A stretch of DNA of 64,000 bases, from assembly GCF_000685095.1 (NCBI RefSeq), contig NZ_BAYE01000005.1:416874-480873 (forward strand), given 5' to 3'. This stretch comes from Paraburkholderia caledonica NBRC 102488. GTDB taxonomy: Bacteria; Pseudomonadota; Gammaproteobacteria; Burkholderiales; Burkholderiaceae. Below are positions 43,247-52,690 of this stretch, piece by piece; the stretch's first letter is position 1; each line of letters starts with the position of its first letter. The notes beneath the pieces were generated by a model that worked only from the letters and a program-made list of their open reading frames with translations, had not been told where the DNA came from and made no database searches. A program made the translations under genes and the position numbers.

Positions 43247-44971
43247 TCAGTCTACGCCGGTCCACGCGAGCGCGTGGTCGGCGAGCGCCGCGCGCACGGT
43301 TTCCATCACGCTGTCCCAATCGCCCAGCGACGGTTGCCTGAAGAGCCTCGCGCGCGGATACCAGGGCGTGTCGTTGCGCTCCAGCATCCAGCGCCAGCAG
43401 GTGTCGAAGCGGTTCAGAATCCACACCGGCCTGTTCAGCGCGCCGGCGAGATGCGCGGTGGATGTGTCGACGGAAATCACCAGATCCAGGTTCGCGACGA
43501 GCGCTGCGGTGTCGGCGAAATCGCGCAGTTCGACGGTGTGGTCCACGACATGCGCGGTGCATTCGCCGGCAGTCAATTGTTGCGCCGCCGGCCCCTTCTG
43601 CACACTGAAGAACTGCACGTTGGGCACATCGAGAAGCGGCGCGAAGCGCGCGAACGTGAGCGAACGGCGCGCGTCGTTCTTGCGAAGCTCCGCCACGTGC
43701 GGGCGGTTGCCGCCGGCCCAGACGAGGCCGACCTTGAGGCGGCCTCGTGCGTCGGCCTCGATACGCTCGCCCCATGCGCGCGCCGCAGCGGGCTCGGCAG
43801 AAAGATAAGGCGTGGACGATGGAATGCTGCCGGGCGACGTGCCGAGCGCGAGCGGCAAGCTCAACAGAGGACAGTGGCAATCGAACGGCGGCAGCGGCTC
43901 GCCGGCTTCGACGATCTGATCTGCGCCGTCGAGCGTGGACATCAGCCGCCGCAATTCAGGCTGCACTTCGAGTATGACCTTCGCGCCGAGCTTCGACACC
44001 ATTGCCGCATAGCGGCAGAACTGCAGCGTGTCGCCCAGCCCCTGCTCGGCGTGCAACAGAATCGTTTTACCCGCGAGCGAAAAGTCGCCGAGCCAAAGCG
44101 GTTGCGCGACGACGCGCCGGCTCGCCTTGATGCGGCTACGCTCCCAGCGCCATTCATACTTCCGCCAGCCCGCTTCGAGCTGCCCCAGTTGCAGCAGACA
44201 CAGCGCTTCGTTCCAATGGGTCTCGGCGGCTTCGGGATTGAGCGCGAGCGCGCGCCGATAGCTGGCAAGCGCCTGCTCATGTTGCCCCTGATCGATCTGC
44301 GTAAGGCCGAGGTTGTTCCATGCGTCGACGAAGCCCGGCGCCAGCTCGAGCGCGCGCTGGTAGCTGCGCTCGGCTTCATGCGGCTCGTTCATATCGGAGA
44401 GTGCATTGCCGCGATTGCTCCATGCTTCGGCGTAACCCGGTTGCAGCGCAAGCGCGCGGTCGCAGCTGGCCAGTGCGTCGGCGGGACGCTCCAGATCGCG
44501 CAGCACGCACGCGCGGTTGTTCCAGGCCTGCGCGAAATCGGGGGCGAGCGCGATCGCCCGGTCGAAGCTCGCCAGCGCGTCGAGCGGCCGATCAAGGCCC
44601 GCCTGCGCGTTGCCGCGATTATTGAGCGCGTCGGGAAACTGCGGCTGCAAGGCGAGCGCGCGATTCGCACTGGCCAACGCCTGATCGAAACGATGCAGCG
44701 CGTTCAACGCATACGCCAGGTTGGAATGAACCGCAGCCTGTTTCGGGTTGACCGCGAGCGCCCTCGCGAGCAGATCGACGCCCTCTTCGATGCGGCCGCT
44801 CTGCAACGCCAATGCGCCCAGCAGTTGCAGTGCGTCGAAATGGCGAGGCTTGAGTTCGAGAATCTCGCGATAAAGTTCCTGCGCCTCGGCCAACGCGCCG
44901 TTCTGTTGAAGCGCGACCGCTTGCCTAAGCATATGGTCCAACTGTTGCGCCAGATTGGCAGGCTTCTTCAT
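43247..44971 (-). CDS. TPR-repeat protein with GT9-like glycosyltransferase domain
   Basis: The product has 574 residues from the ATG at 44971. The first part (about residues 1-300) is a run of TPR repeats of 34 residues with the ALA.ALAL.P pattern, for example LDRPLDALASFDRAIALAPD. The second part (about 320-570) resembles heptosyltransferase-like GT-B enzymes: ILLHAEQGLGDTLQFCRYA, LKVGLVWAGGNRPH and VISVDTSTAHLAGALNRPVW. Such fusions are often linked to protein or flagellin glycosylation. No clear ribosome site is seen. The target is unknown, and the gene stands alone. Confidence 0.85.
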   Translation of the reverse strand: MKKPANLAQQLDHMLRQAVALQQNGALAEAQELYREILELKPRHFDALQLLGALALQSGRIEEGVDLLARALAVNPKQAAVHSNLAYALNALHRFDQALASANRALALQPQFPDALNNRGNAQAGLDRPLDALASFDRAIALAPDFAQAWNNRACVLRDLERPADALASCDRALALQPGYAEAWSNRGNALSDMNEPHEAERSYQRALELAPGFVDAWNNLGLTQIDQGQHEQALASYRRALALNPEAAETHWNEALCLLQLGQLEAGWRKYEWRWERSRIKASRRVVAQPLWLGDFSLAGKTILLHAEQGLGDTLQFCRYAAMVSKLGAKVILEVQPELRRLMSTLDGADQIVEAGEPLPPFDCHCPLLSLPLALGTSPGSIPSSTPYLSAEPAAARAWGERIEADARGRLKVGLVWAGGNRPHVAELRKNDARRSLTFARFAPLLDVPNVQFFSVQKGPAAQQLTAGECTAHVVDHTVELRDFADTAALVANLDLVISVDTSTAHLAGALNRPVWILNRFDTCWRWMLERNDTPWYPRARLFRQPSLGDWDSVMETVRAALADHALAWTGVD

Positions 44972-45038
44972 GCGATGAATCCGGAAAAAACGCGCGCCGC
45001 GCCGCTTTGTCCCAGCGAGGCGGCACGCGTGCAGTGCT

Positions 45039-45596
45039 TTACTGCGCCGCCGACAGATGCTTGCGTTTGGCCAGTTCCTGCGCCATAGCGTAATGCTCCT
45101 GAATGGTCGGCAGCGCCTTTTTCGCCGCATCCTTCAACTGAGGATCGCGGCCCGAAGCGATTTCGGCCTGGAACGCCGACAATGCCTTTTGCTCGCCGGC
45201 GAGCGCGACCTGCTCGATATAAGCCTTGTCGAACTCGGCGCCACGCAGATTGTTGATGCTCGCGAGCACGGCAGTGTCAGGGTCGTTCTTCGGCACGTCG
45301 ACGCCGCGCGGGCTCGCCGCGCGAAGCGCGTCCGAGATCTTAGCGTTATCGGTCGAGACGCGCTCGGCGAATGCCTTGACGTCGCGGTCGGTGGAACGCG
45401 AGGTGGCGATGCGCGCGGCATCGCGTTGGGTGGCAACGGCCTTGGTGCCGTCGGCAATGAACGTCTGGTCGGCAGCATGCAGACCCCCCGCGTCCGGCGC
45501 GGCGGCCGGCGCTGTCTGGGCGCTGGCCGACGTGGCGACGGCCAGCAGGCTCGCCATAGTGGCGCTGACGATAGTGGCGAGAGGCAAGCGGATCAT
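45039..45596 (-). CDS. DUF4142 family periplasmic protein
   Basis: The product has 185 residues with a signal peptide ending SASAQTA (about residue 27). The mature part is helical, ferritin-like: GLHAADQTFIADGTKAVATQ and AYIEQVALAGEQKALSAFQA, the two-half pattern of DUF4142 (Pfam family of unknown function, common in Burkholderia). AAGGAGAACGT precedes the ATG. It is probably a periplasmic stress protein; function is unproven. Confidence 0.88.
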   Translation of the reverse strand: MIRLPLATIVSATMASLLAVATSASAQTAPAAAPDAGGLHAADQTFIADGTKAVATQRDAARIATSRSTDRDVKAFAERVSTDNAKISDALRAASPRGVDVPKNDPDTAVLASINNLRGAEFDKAYIEQVALAGEQKALSAFQAEIASGRDPQLKDAAKKALPTIQEHYAMAQELAKRKHLSAAQ

Positions 45597-45815
45597 ACGT
45601 TCTCCTTGGATTGAAAGCGAAACGGCAACGAGGCACGGGGGCGCCGCGCGGCACCGCCGTCCCGTCGCGGAAGATTCTAGAAGCGCGCCCCGGCGAGGTG
45701 TGATACGACGCTGTGGCTTGTGTAACGGCAGGTAACCTTCACACGAATGACGCCATCTCGTGAATTAGCTGAAATGGCTCACCCAGGGATTGCCAGCAGA
45801 AATCCGGCAAAGCGC

Positions 45816-45842
45816 TGAATTTTTCGTCAAGCGCGCCGATAA
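45816..45842 (+). promoter_or_regulatory. FliA (sigma-28) promoter of cheV
   Basis: TGAATTTT, 11 bases, then GCCGATAA: the -10 is a perfect match and the -35 matches 6 of 8 positions of the flagellar sigma-28 consensus TAAAGTTT-N11-GCCGATAA. It lies 70 bases upstream of the cheV ATG. Confidence 0.8.
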
Positions 45843-45912
45843 CAAAAAGTAAGAGGCGCGACGGCATCAATCCACGCGAGCGCGCCACGCACCGCAATCC
45901 TGGAGAGATTCG

Positions 45913-46887
45913 ATGGCAGCAGATAACCGCGCGCACGACGAACGCAGCAACCTGACGAGTTCCAACAAATTCGAACTGCTGCTGTATCGGCTGGGCTCCG
46001 TCCCCGGCAGTGACGCGCACGAGCTTTACGGCATCAACGTGTTCAAGGTCCGCGAAATTTCGACGATGCCGCCGGTCACGCCGATCGCCGGTTCGTCGCC
46101 GTTCGTGATGGGCGCCGTCGACATTCGCGGGCAGATCATTCCCGTGATCGACTTGCCCCGGCTCATGGGCTGCGAGCCCACGCGCGGCCTGAATATCCTG
46201 CTCGTCACCGAATTCGCGCGCTCCACCCAGGCGTTCGCGGTCGAGGAAGTGGACGACATCGTGCGACTCGAGTGGAATCAGGTGCTCTCCGCGGAAGGCG
46301 CGGCGGGCGGCAATCTGGTGACGAGCATTGCGCGGATCGACGGCAATACGGGCGATTCGCGGCTCGCGCAGGTGATCGACGTCGAGCAGGTGTTGCGCGA
46401 CGTGTTCCCCTCGCAGCACCCGAGCGTGGACCCGACGTCCGTGGGCGACGCACTCGGCATTCGCCCGGGCGCGAAGATTCTTGCCGCCGACGACTCCGGC
46501 TTCGCCCGCAAGCTGATCGAGCAGGCATTGACCGCGATCGGCGCCGAATACGTGATGACCAAGACCGGCGAAGAGGCGTGGCAGACCTTGCAACAAGTCG
46601 CCGAAGAAGCACAGAGCAACGGCGCGCGCGTCAAGGACAGCATCGCGCTCGTTCTGACCGACCTCGAAATGCCCGAGATGGACGGTTTCATGCTGACTCG
46701 CCAGATCAAGGCCGACGAGCGCACCCGCGACATTCCGGTGATCATCCATTCGTCGTTGACCGGCGCGGCCAACGAGGCGCATGTGAAGAACGCCGGCGCG
46801 AACGGCTATGTCGCGAAGTTTCAGGCCGGTGAACTCGCCAGCGCGATACGTAGTGCGCTGATGTCTGCCGCAGAAGCCGCGGCCTGA
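45913..46887 (+). CDS. cheV: CheV-type chemotaxis coupling protein
   Basis: The product has 324 residues with an N-terminal CheW domain (LYGINVFKVREISTMPPVTP, GAVDIRGQIIPVIDLPRLMG) and a C-terminal response-regulator receiver (LAADDSGFARKLIEQALTAI, phospho-acceptor Asp in LVLTDLEMPEMDGFM, then IPVIIHSSLTG). CheV couples chemoreceptors to CheA and is tuned by phosphorylation. A GGAGAG site precedes the ATG, and a sigma-28 promoter lies upstream, placing it with motility genes although no flagellar genes are in the window. Confidence 0.93.
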   Translation: MAADNRAHDERSNLTSSNKFELLLYRLGSVPGSDAHELYGINVFKVREISTMPPVTPIAGSSPFVMGAVDIRGQIIPVIDLPRLMGCEPTRGLNILLVTEFARSTQAFAVEEVDDIVRLEWNQVLSAEGAAGGNLVTSIARIDGNTGDSRLAQVIDVEQVLRDVFPSQHPSVDPTSVGDALGIRPGAKILAADDSGFARKLIEQALTAIGAEYVMTKTGEEAWQTLQQVAEEAQSNGARVKDSIALVLTDLEMPEMDGFMLTRQIKADERTRDIPVIIHSSLTGAANEAHVKNAGANGYVAKFQAGELASAIRSALMSAAEAAA

Positions 46888-46898
46888 CGAAATCGCTT

Positions 46899-46923
46899 GA
46901 GTGCCGGGCGTCGCCCGGCACTC
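46899..46923. terminator. Bidirectional hairpin between cheV and the asparaginase gene
   Basis: Perfect 11-base arms GAGTGCCGGGC / GCCCGGCACTC with a 3-base loop, in the 39-base gap between convergent genes. Confidence 0.65.
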
Positions 46924-46926
46924 GTC

Positions 46927-48024
46927 CTATCGTGACGCTTCGAGCGCAACCGAGAAGACCCGCCGGCCGGTTGCGACGCCCATGGTGTTGAGCATCCTGG
47001 GCGTATGGAAAGAGTCGAGCTTCGCGCGCTGTTCGGCGGTGCCGATGTCGAGCTGCGCCAGCACTTCGGCAACCACCGCGTACAGCACGCCGACATTGCC
47101 GTCCTCGATTTTTACGGCGATGCCGAGCGCGCCTTGTGCGCTTTGTGCGCCCGCCTTCGCCGTGTGCGCGGCAGTCTGACTTGATGCGCGCACGCCGATC
47201 CCATAACTGCCGTCCGCACCGAGCTTGCCGACAAGCGCGCCGCCAAACGCGTTCATCAACATCGTGCAGAAGCGGCCCTCGCCCCCCACCAGTTCCGGAT
47301 AAGCCGTCATCGCGCGATAGATGCGCGCGAGCGCCACTGTCCGCGCGGTGGGCGCTGCCCCGGACGACGAGACCTCGTCCTGCGCGGCGGCCAGCTTCGC
47401 GAAGAGCCGTGCGAGACGATCGAGCGGAAAGGCCGGCGTGGGCAGATTGCAACCGTCAGTGGCCCATTGCACGCCGTCGTCCGGCAAGTCGCAAACGTCG
47501 GCCACCGTGTGCTTCACGCGGATCTGCAACGGATGCTCCGGCTGTTCGTAACCGTTCAGCGCCGCGCCGATCGAACGCGCGCCGGCCAGCATGCCCGCAT
47601 GCTTGCCCGAACAATTGCTGCACACGGCGCCCGGTTTGAAATCGCGCTTGATCCAGTCGACATATACCGCATCGGACAGCGGCGGATGACCGCCGCAGCG
47701 CAGGTCGGTTTCGCTCGCCTGCGCTTTGGCGAGCATCTGCCGCGCACGTTCGATATGACGCGGCTCGCTGCTGTGCGAGGCGCACATCAGCGCGAGGTCC
47801 GCATCGTCGAAGCCGAAGCGCTCGAGCGCGCCCGTTTCCAGCACCGCCAGCGCTTGCGCGGGCTTGGCGGCGGAGCGGGCCAACGTCACGCGCGACGGGT
47901 CGCCGAACGAATACAGCAGGCGGCCATTCGAATCGACGACCGCAACATGCGCGCGGTGCGTGTTCTCTACCGAATCGCCGCGATAGACCGTCGCCGCAAT
48001 CGGCCCGTCCGTGTGCAAAGTCAT
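46927..48024 (-). CDS. AnsA-type L-asparaginase (Rhizobium etli asparaginase II family)
   Basis: The product has 365 residues from the ATG at 48024, which has AGGAGAA upstream. It matches the PF06089 family: VYRGDSVENTHRAHVAVVDS, ARSAAKPAQALAVLETGALE, CASHSSEPRHIERARQML, CSNCSGKHAGMLAGAR and WATDGCNLPTPAF. In the R. etli enzymes the Ser-x-x-Lys near the N-terminus and the Cys-Lys/Cys residues in C-S-G-K and D-G-C form the active and metal sites; all are present here. It converts asparagine to aspartate and ammonia in the cytosol. The gene is single. Confidence 0.88.
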   Translation of the reverse strand: MTLHTDGPIAATVYRGDSVENTHRAHVAVVDSNGRLLYSFGDPSRVTLARSAAKPAQALAVLETGALERFGFDDADLALMCASHSSEPRHIERARQMLAKAQASETDLRCGGHPPLSDAVYVDWIKRDFKPGAVCSNCSGKHAGMLAGARSIGAALNGYEQPEHPLQIRVKHTVADVCDLPDDGVQWATDGCNLPTPAFPLDRLARLFAKLAAAQDEVSSSGAAPTARTVALARIYRAMTAYPELVGGEGRFCTMLMNAFGGALVGKLGADGSYGIGVRASSQTAAHTAKAGAQSAQGALGIAVKIEDGNVGVLYAVVAEVLAQLDIGTAEQRAKLDSFHTPRMLNTMGVATGRRVFSVALEASR

Positions 48025-48146
48025 GCCCGTTCTCCTCGTGATCGCGCAAATCGTTGCGCTGGCAATCAAGCGTCGTGCGCCACGATTCTACGTAACGAGC
48101 GCACGGGCATCAATTGCACGCGATCAGGCCGGCATGACACGCTGCC

Positions 48147-49394
48147 TCAGCGCGAGACGACCGCGCCGCGCTCGCTCACTACTTCGCCGCGCTGCAACAC
48201 ATACGCGAGCCGCTCGCCCTGCCCGGTCAACGCGCCGATATCGTCGAGCGGATTGCCGTCGACCACCAGCACATCCGCCACCGCGCCCGCTTCGATTGCG
48301 CCGAGCTTGCCTTCTTGCGCAACGATTTCAGCGGCGATCGTGGTTGCCGAGCGCAGCGCTTCGAGATTGCCGAGCACTTCCGCGCGAATGCGCAGTTCGT
48401 CGCTCTGGAACGTGTGCATTTCGCCGAGCAGGTCGGAGCCGAAACCCATCGGCACGCCGGCGTTCGCGTAGATCTGCAGCGAATCGCGTCCTGCTTGCCG
48501 CACGGTTTCGACCTTCGCGATCGAATCGGGCGGCAACCCGTAGTCAGCGCCGTGCTTCGCAAGCGCGTCGTAGGTGACGAGCGTCGGCACGACGAACGCG
48601 CCATGTTCGCGCATCAGTTTCGCGGCTGCTTCGTCGACGAGATTGCCGTGCTCGATAGTGCGCACGCCGCAGCGAATCGCGCGCGAAATCGCGCGGCCGG
48701 TGTACGCATGCGCCATCACATAGGTGTTCGCAGCTTGCGCTTCGGCGACGATCGCGCGAATTTCGTCTTCGGAATACTGCGTGTTACCGATCGGATCGGT
48801 TGGCGATGCCACGCCGCCCGATGCCATGATCTTGATCTGCGTCGCGCCCTTCTGGATTTCTTCGCGGACGGCGAGACGCACGGCATCCACGCCGTCCACC
48901 ACGCGAGCAATTGCGCCGGCGCGAAAACAGCACGAGCACGGCTCCAGCATATCGCCGCGCGGACGGAAATCGCCGTGGCCGCCCGTCTGCGAAAGCGCCT
49001 TGCCCGACGGAAAAATGCGCGGCCCCGGAACCAGGCCGTTTTCGAGCGCCTGCGTCAAACCCCAGTCCGCGCCGCCCGCATCGCGCACGGTCGTGAAGCC
49101 GCGGCCGAGCATCGCCTTCAGGATCGGCAGCGCGCGGATCGCCGTGAGGATGTTGGGCTGGGTTGCGTTCGTACCGAGGTTCGCACGCGAAGCGAGCACA
49201 TGTACGTGACAATCGATCAGACCTGGCATCACCGTCTTGCCGCGCGCGTCGATCACGCGTGCGTTCGGCAGATCGACGGGACGATCGGTGACCTCGACGA
49301 TATGGCCGTTCTCGATCACGACATGATGATGTTCGAGCAGAATGCCCTGCTTGAGATCGAGTACGTTGCCGCCATTGATTACCGTAATGCTCAT
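48147..49394 (-). CDS. Imidazolonepropionase-like metal-dependent amidohydrolase
   Basis: The product has 415 residues from the ATG at 49394 (AGGACA upstream). Metal-site motifs of the amidohydrolase superfamily are present: GLIDCHVHVLAS (HxH), KIMASGGVASPTDP with the metal-bridging Lys, VMAHAYTGRAI, TIEHGNLVDE and VPMGFGSDLLGEM with Asp. A Cys cluster, LEPCSCCFRAG, follows the region after HGDFRPRG. The family includes Xaa-Pro dipeptidases and amide hydrolases. It sits 72 bases after an MHS-type transporter gene on the same strand, so the pair probably takes up and hydrolyses one compound. Confidence 0.88.
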   Translation of the reverse strand: MSITVINGGNVLDLKQGILLEHHHVVIENGHIVEVTDRPVDLPNARVIDARGKTVMPGLIDCHVHVLASRANLGTNATQPNILTAIRALPILKAMLGRGFTTVRDAGGADWGLTQALENGLVPGPRIFPSGKALSQTGGHGDFRPRGDMLEPCSCCFRAGAIARVVDGVDAVRLAVREEIQKGATQIKIMASGGVASPTDPIGNTQYSEDEIRAIVAEAQAANTYVMAHAYTGRAISRAIRCGVRTIEHGNLVDEAAAKLMREHGAFVVPTLVTYDALAKHGADYGLPPDSIAKVETVRQAGRDSLQIYANAGVPMGFGSDLLGEMHTFQSDELRIRAEVLGNLEALRSATTIAAEIVAQEGKLGAIEAGAVADVLVVDGNPLDDIGALTGQGERLAYVLQRGEVVSERGAVVSR

Positions 49395-49466
49395 GGGAAT
49401 TGTCCTGACTTGCTGACTTGATGAGAAATCCGTGCGGCCGGAAGCGCACCGCACGCGCTGCCCGAT

Positions 49467-50768
49467 TCAGTGCCGCTGCGGATCGCGCACGAAGAACGTG
49501 CCCGTCAGACTGATCGCGGCGGCGATCATCACGTAGAACGCGGGTGCCATGTTGCTGCCTGTCGACGCAATCAGCCACGTAATGAAGAACGGTGCGAAGC
49601 CGCCGAAAATCGTCACAGCGAAGTTGTAGGCGACCGACAGTCCCGTGGAGAGCACCTTGGTCGGAAACAGTTCGGAGAACGCCGCGAGAATGGGGCCGGT
49701 GTATGCAGCGATCAGCAGACCGAACACGCCTTGAAAAACCATCAGCGAAGCGAGGCCGGGCGCCCGGTTGATGTAGGCGAACATCGGCCAGGCCAGCACG
49801 AGAATCAGCACGGCGGCCCCCGACAGGAAGCGGCGGCGCCCGTAGCGGTCGGCGAGTTTGCCCACCACCGGAGCAAAACACATGATCATCGAGCCGCCGA
49901 ACATGCCCGCGAGAAATCCGGTGGATTGCGGCAGATGCAACGTGCGAACCGAATACGTCGGCATGTAGAACAGCAGAACGTAGGTGCAAACGGTCCACAG
50001 GATCACCATCGAAAAGCTCGCGAAGGTTTCTCGCGGGAAGCGGCGGAACACTTCGGCGAGCGGCGAATCGTCTTTCGCTTCTTCGGCCACTGCGCTGAAG
50101 GCGGGCGTTTCGTCCATGCGGCTGCGAATGAAATAGCCGACGGGTCCGATCAGCATGCCGATCAGAAACGGCATTCTCCAACCCCACGAATGAAGCGCTT
50201 CGGTGCTCAGACTGCTGGTCACGAAGGTGCCGACCGCTGCGCCCAATAACACCGCAAAGCCGATGCTCGACTGAATCCAGCTCGAGTAGTACGCGCGCTT
50301 GTTAGCGGGCGCATACTCCGTGAGAAACGCCGTCGCGCTGCCCATCTCGCCGCCCGCCGAAAACCCTTGCAGCAATCGCGCGATCACGATCAGCACCGGC
50401 GCCCACAGGCCGATCTGCTGATAAGTCGGCGCAATGCCGATGAGCGCCGTGCCGCCCGCCATCAGCAGAATGGTCAGCGACAGCGCGGCCTTGCGCCCGA
50501 CCTTGTCGGCATACACGCCGAGCACGATGCCGCCCACCGGACGCATGAAAAAGCCCACGCCGAACGTGGCGACGGCGAGCAGGAGCGAGGTCAGGTCATT
50601 GCCGGTCGGAAAGAACAGCTTCGCGATAATGACCGCGAAAAAGCTGTAGACGGTGAAGTCGAACCATTCGAGCCCGTTGCCGAGCACGGTCGCGATAATG
50701 GCGTGCCGCCGCTGACGCGCGAGCGTGTCCACGGAGAGCGGGACGTTGGATGAAAGCGTTCCTTGCAT
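49467..50768 (-). CDS. MHS-family MFS transporter (proton-metabolite symporter)
   Basis: The product has 433 residues and 12 membrane segments from the ATG at 50768, which has GAGGAAGAG upstream. Typical MHS features are TVLGNGLEWFDFTVYSFFAV near the N-terminus, GFFMRPVGGIVLGVYADKVG and RLLQGFSAGGEMGSATAFLT. Relatives (ProP, KgtP, ShiA) import organic acids, betaines or shikimate. The pairing with an amidohydrolase suggests an amide or peptide-like substrate, which is inference. Confidence 0.92.
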   Translation of the reverse strand: MQGTLSSNVPLSVDTLARQRRHAIIATVLGNGLEWFDFTVYSFFAVIIAKLFFPTGNDLTSLLLAVATFGVGFFMRPVGGIVLGVYADKVGRKAALSLTILLMAGGTALIGIAPTYQQIGLWAPVLIVIARLLQGFSAGGEMGSATAFLTEYAPANKRAYYSSWIQSSIGFAVLLGAAVGTFVTSSLSTEALHSWGWRMPFLIGMLIGPVGYFIRSRMDETPAFSAVAEEAKDDSPLAEVFRRFPRETFASFSMVILWTVCTYVLLFYMPTYSVRTLHLPQSTGFLAGMFGGSMIMCFAPVVGKLADRYGRRRFLSGAAVLILVLAWPMFAYINRAPGLASLMVFQGVFGLLIAAYTGPILAAFSELFPTKVLSTGLSVAYNFAVTIFGGFAPFFITWLIASTGSNMAPAFYVMIAAAISLTGTFFVRDPQRH

Positions 50769-50930
50769 GGTCTCTTCCTCATCTGGCTGCCTGTCAGGCA
50801 AAGTGTCGGCAACGCGCCACGCCGTCGTCGCGGCGCTTTTGCATGCATAACGCCGATCGTAGAGAGACCTGAATTGTTTTCGAAACGAAAGATTCGCATG
50901 CACGCATGCGTGCAGCGCATGCGAACCCGC

Positions 50931-51848
50931 TCAGGCCGCCGCCCTGCCCGTCTGCGCTTCAGCCTGCTCGAAGAGCCACCGAGTGAACACGCGCGCGGCC
51001 TGGTTCTGTGAGCGGTCGTTCGGCGACACCACGTAGTAGCCGCCGCCGTGACTTGCGGATGCGTGGGTGGCGCGCACCAGCAGCCCTTCTTCGAGACACC
51101 GGTCGATCATGTGCCGCCAGCCGAGCACGACGCCCTGACCGAGAATCGCCATTTGCACGAGTTGCGGATAGTGATTCACCATGACTGCCTGCGGCGCAAC
51201 GGGCATTTGCACGCCGTTGATGCGGAACCATTCCGGCCACGACATCCATTGACGCTGACCGTCTTCCTGAATCAGCAGCGTTTCCTGCGCAAGATCGGCG
51301 GGCTCGAGCACGCGGCCTGCGAGATAGGCGGGCGAACAAACCGGGTACACCTCCTCGTCGAAAATGCGGCGGGCGGTGTAATGCGGCTCGGCATGCTGGC
51401 GTATGTAGTAGAGGCCCACATCGAATTCGGCGGGCGACATCGACGCGAGTCCGTCGCGCACGATCATTCTGATTTTCACGTTCGGGTAAGCGGCACGAAA
51501 CGCACCCAGCCGCGGCGTCAACCACAACACGGCGACGCCCGATGAACACGCGATCGTCAGATCCTGGTCGCCGTAACGCTTCATGACGTCGAGCGTCGCT
51601 TCGGAACAGTTTGTGAGCAGCCATTGCACGCGCTTTGCGTAACCCTCGCCGGCGATGGTCAGACGCAACGCGCGATGCTCACGGACGAACAGCGACCGGC
51701 CGAGAAATTCCTCGAGTTGCTGAATTTGCCGGCTGACCGCGCTTTGCGTCAGATGCAATTCCGCGGCGGCCTTGGTGAAGCTTGCATGCCGGACGGCCGA
51801 TTCGAACGCGACGAGACATTGGAGCGGTGGTAAGGGAGCAATGCGCAT
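50931..51848 (-). CDS. LysR-family regulator (GcvA-like)
   Basis: The product has 305 residues, opening MRIAPLPPLQCLVAFESAVR with helix-turn-helix FTKAAAELHLTQSAVSRQIQ and the effector region DLTIACSSGVAVLWLTPRLG. This is the GcvA/AmpR-like subfamily. It lies upstream of the transporter/amidohydrolase pair on the same strand, 162 bases away, and probably controls it. Confidence 0.9.
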   Translation of the reverse strand: MRIAPLPPLQCLVAFESAVRHASFTKAAAELHLTQSAVSRQIQQLEEFLGRSLFVREHRALRLTIAGEGYAKRVQWLLTNCSEATLDVMKRYGDQDLTIACSSGVAVLWLTPRLGAFRAAYPNVKIRMIVRDGLASMSPAEFDVGLYYIRQHAEPHYTARRIFDEEVYPVCSPAYLAGRVLEPADLAQETLLIQEDGQRQWMSWPEWFRINGVQMPVAPQAVMVNHYPQLVQMAILGQGVVLGWRHMIDRCLEEGLLVRATHASASHGGGYYVVSPNDRSQNQAARVFTRWLFEQAEAQTGRAAA

Positions 51849-51925
51849 GATGAAAGAAGCCGAGTCGCGATCGCACCATGATAGCGGGTGCGGCTCAGGC
51901 TCAGATCACCGTCGGGCATCGTCTA

Positions 51926-52570
51926 TCAAGCGCCAGAAGCAGCTGAGAGGCGCTTGAGTTCCGCTACTTGCGCTTCGAGTTCCTTGATGCGCTCGTCACG
52001 CTCCTGCAACGCCGCGGCGACGTCCGCAGCCTCGAAACGCTGCGGAATATGCTTAGGGCAATTGACGTCCCACGCATGCACGCTCATCACAATGACGCGT
52101 TCTCCGCGTGCCTTGTAACCCTGCGGCATGAGCTTCGCGAGCAGCGCGGGATCGTCGTCGATCACACGCGCTTCGCCCCATATCTTGATGCGCCGGCGAT
52201 GCGCATAGTCGACGAGAAAGAGATGCACTTTCGGGTTGTCGGCCAGATTGCCGGACGTAATGTACTGACGATTGCCGGCGAAGTCGGCGAACGCAATCGT
52301 GTGGTCGTCGAGCACGTGCAGGAAGCCCGCAGGGCCGCCGCGATGCTGGATATACGGCTGCCCTGCCGCGCTTGCGGTCGCGAAGAACACGCTGGTCTGC
52401 TGCTCGATGAAACGCGCGACGTCAGGCGTCAGCCGGGTTTGCCAGCCGTGCTCTTCTTCCATCCGGGCATAGGCGTCGCGCGATCCGTTGCGGCTTTGCA
52501 ATGCCTTGACGGTGGGCGTAAAAGCAATGTCGCTCGGATAACTGTCCGGTTGCGAGTCGAGGCGTGTCAT
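51926..52570 (-). CDS. Pyridoxamine 5'-phosphate oxidase-family flavoprotein
   Basis: The product has 214 residues from the ATG at 52570 (AAGGAG upstream). It has the split-barrel FMN-binding fold: TSVFFATASAAGQPYIQHRG, ADFAGNRQYITSGNLADNPK and KIWGEARVIDD. The C-terminus is a short coiled coil (LQERDERIKELEAQVAELKR). Such proteins bind FMN or F420 and reduce small molecules; the substrate is unknown. It is unlikely to be the true PdxH because the PLP-binding residues and length differ. Confidence 0.85.
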   Translation of the reverse strand: MTRLDSQPDSYPSDIAFTPTVKALQSRNGSRDAYARMEEEHGWQTRLTPDVARFIEQQTSVFFATASAAGQPYIQHRGGPAGFLHVLDDHTIAFADFAGNRQYITSGNLADNPKVHLFLVDYAHRRRIKIWGEARVIDDDPALLAKLMPQGYKARGERVIVMSVHAWDVNCPKHIPQRFEAADVAAALQERDERIKELEAQVAELKRLSAASGA

Positions 52571-52690
52571 GAAGCGGCTCCTTCGCGGTTTGTCCCGCAA
52601 GTAACGCGTCAACCTTAACCGTTAAAGTCTTTCTGGAGAACCTGGCCGGATCGAGAACCGGGTTTCCATCCATTGAGAATAGCGCGCCGC

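Noticed and set aside
43130..45088. 652-codon frame antisense to the TPR-glycosyltransferase gene
   Set aside because: Its repeats only mirror the TPR repeats on the other strand.
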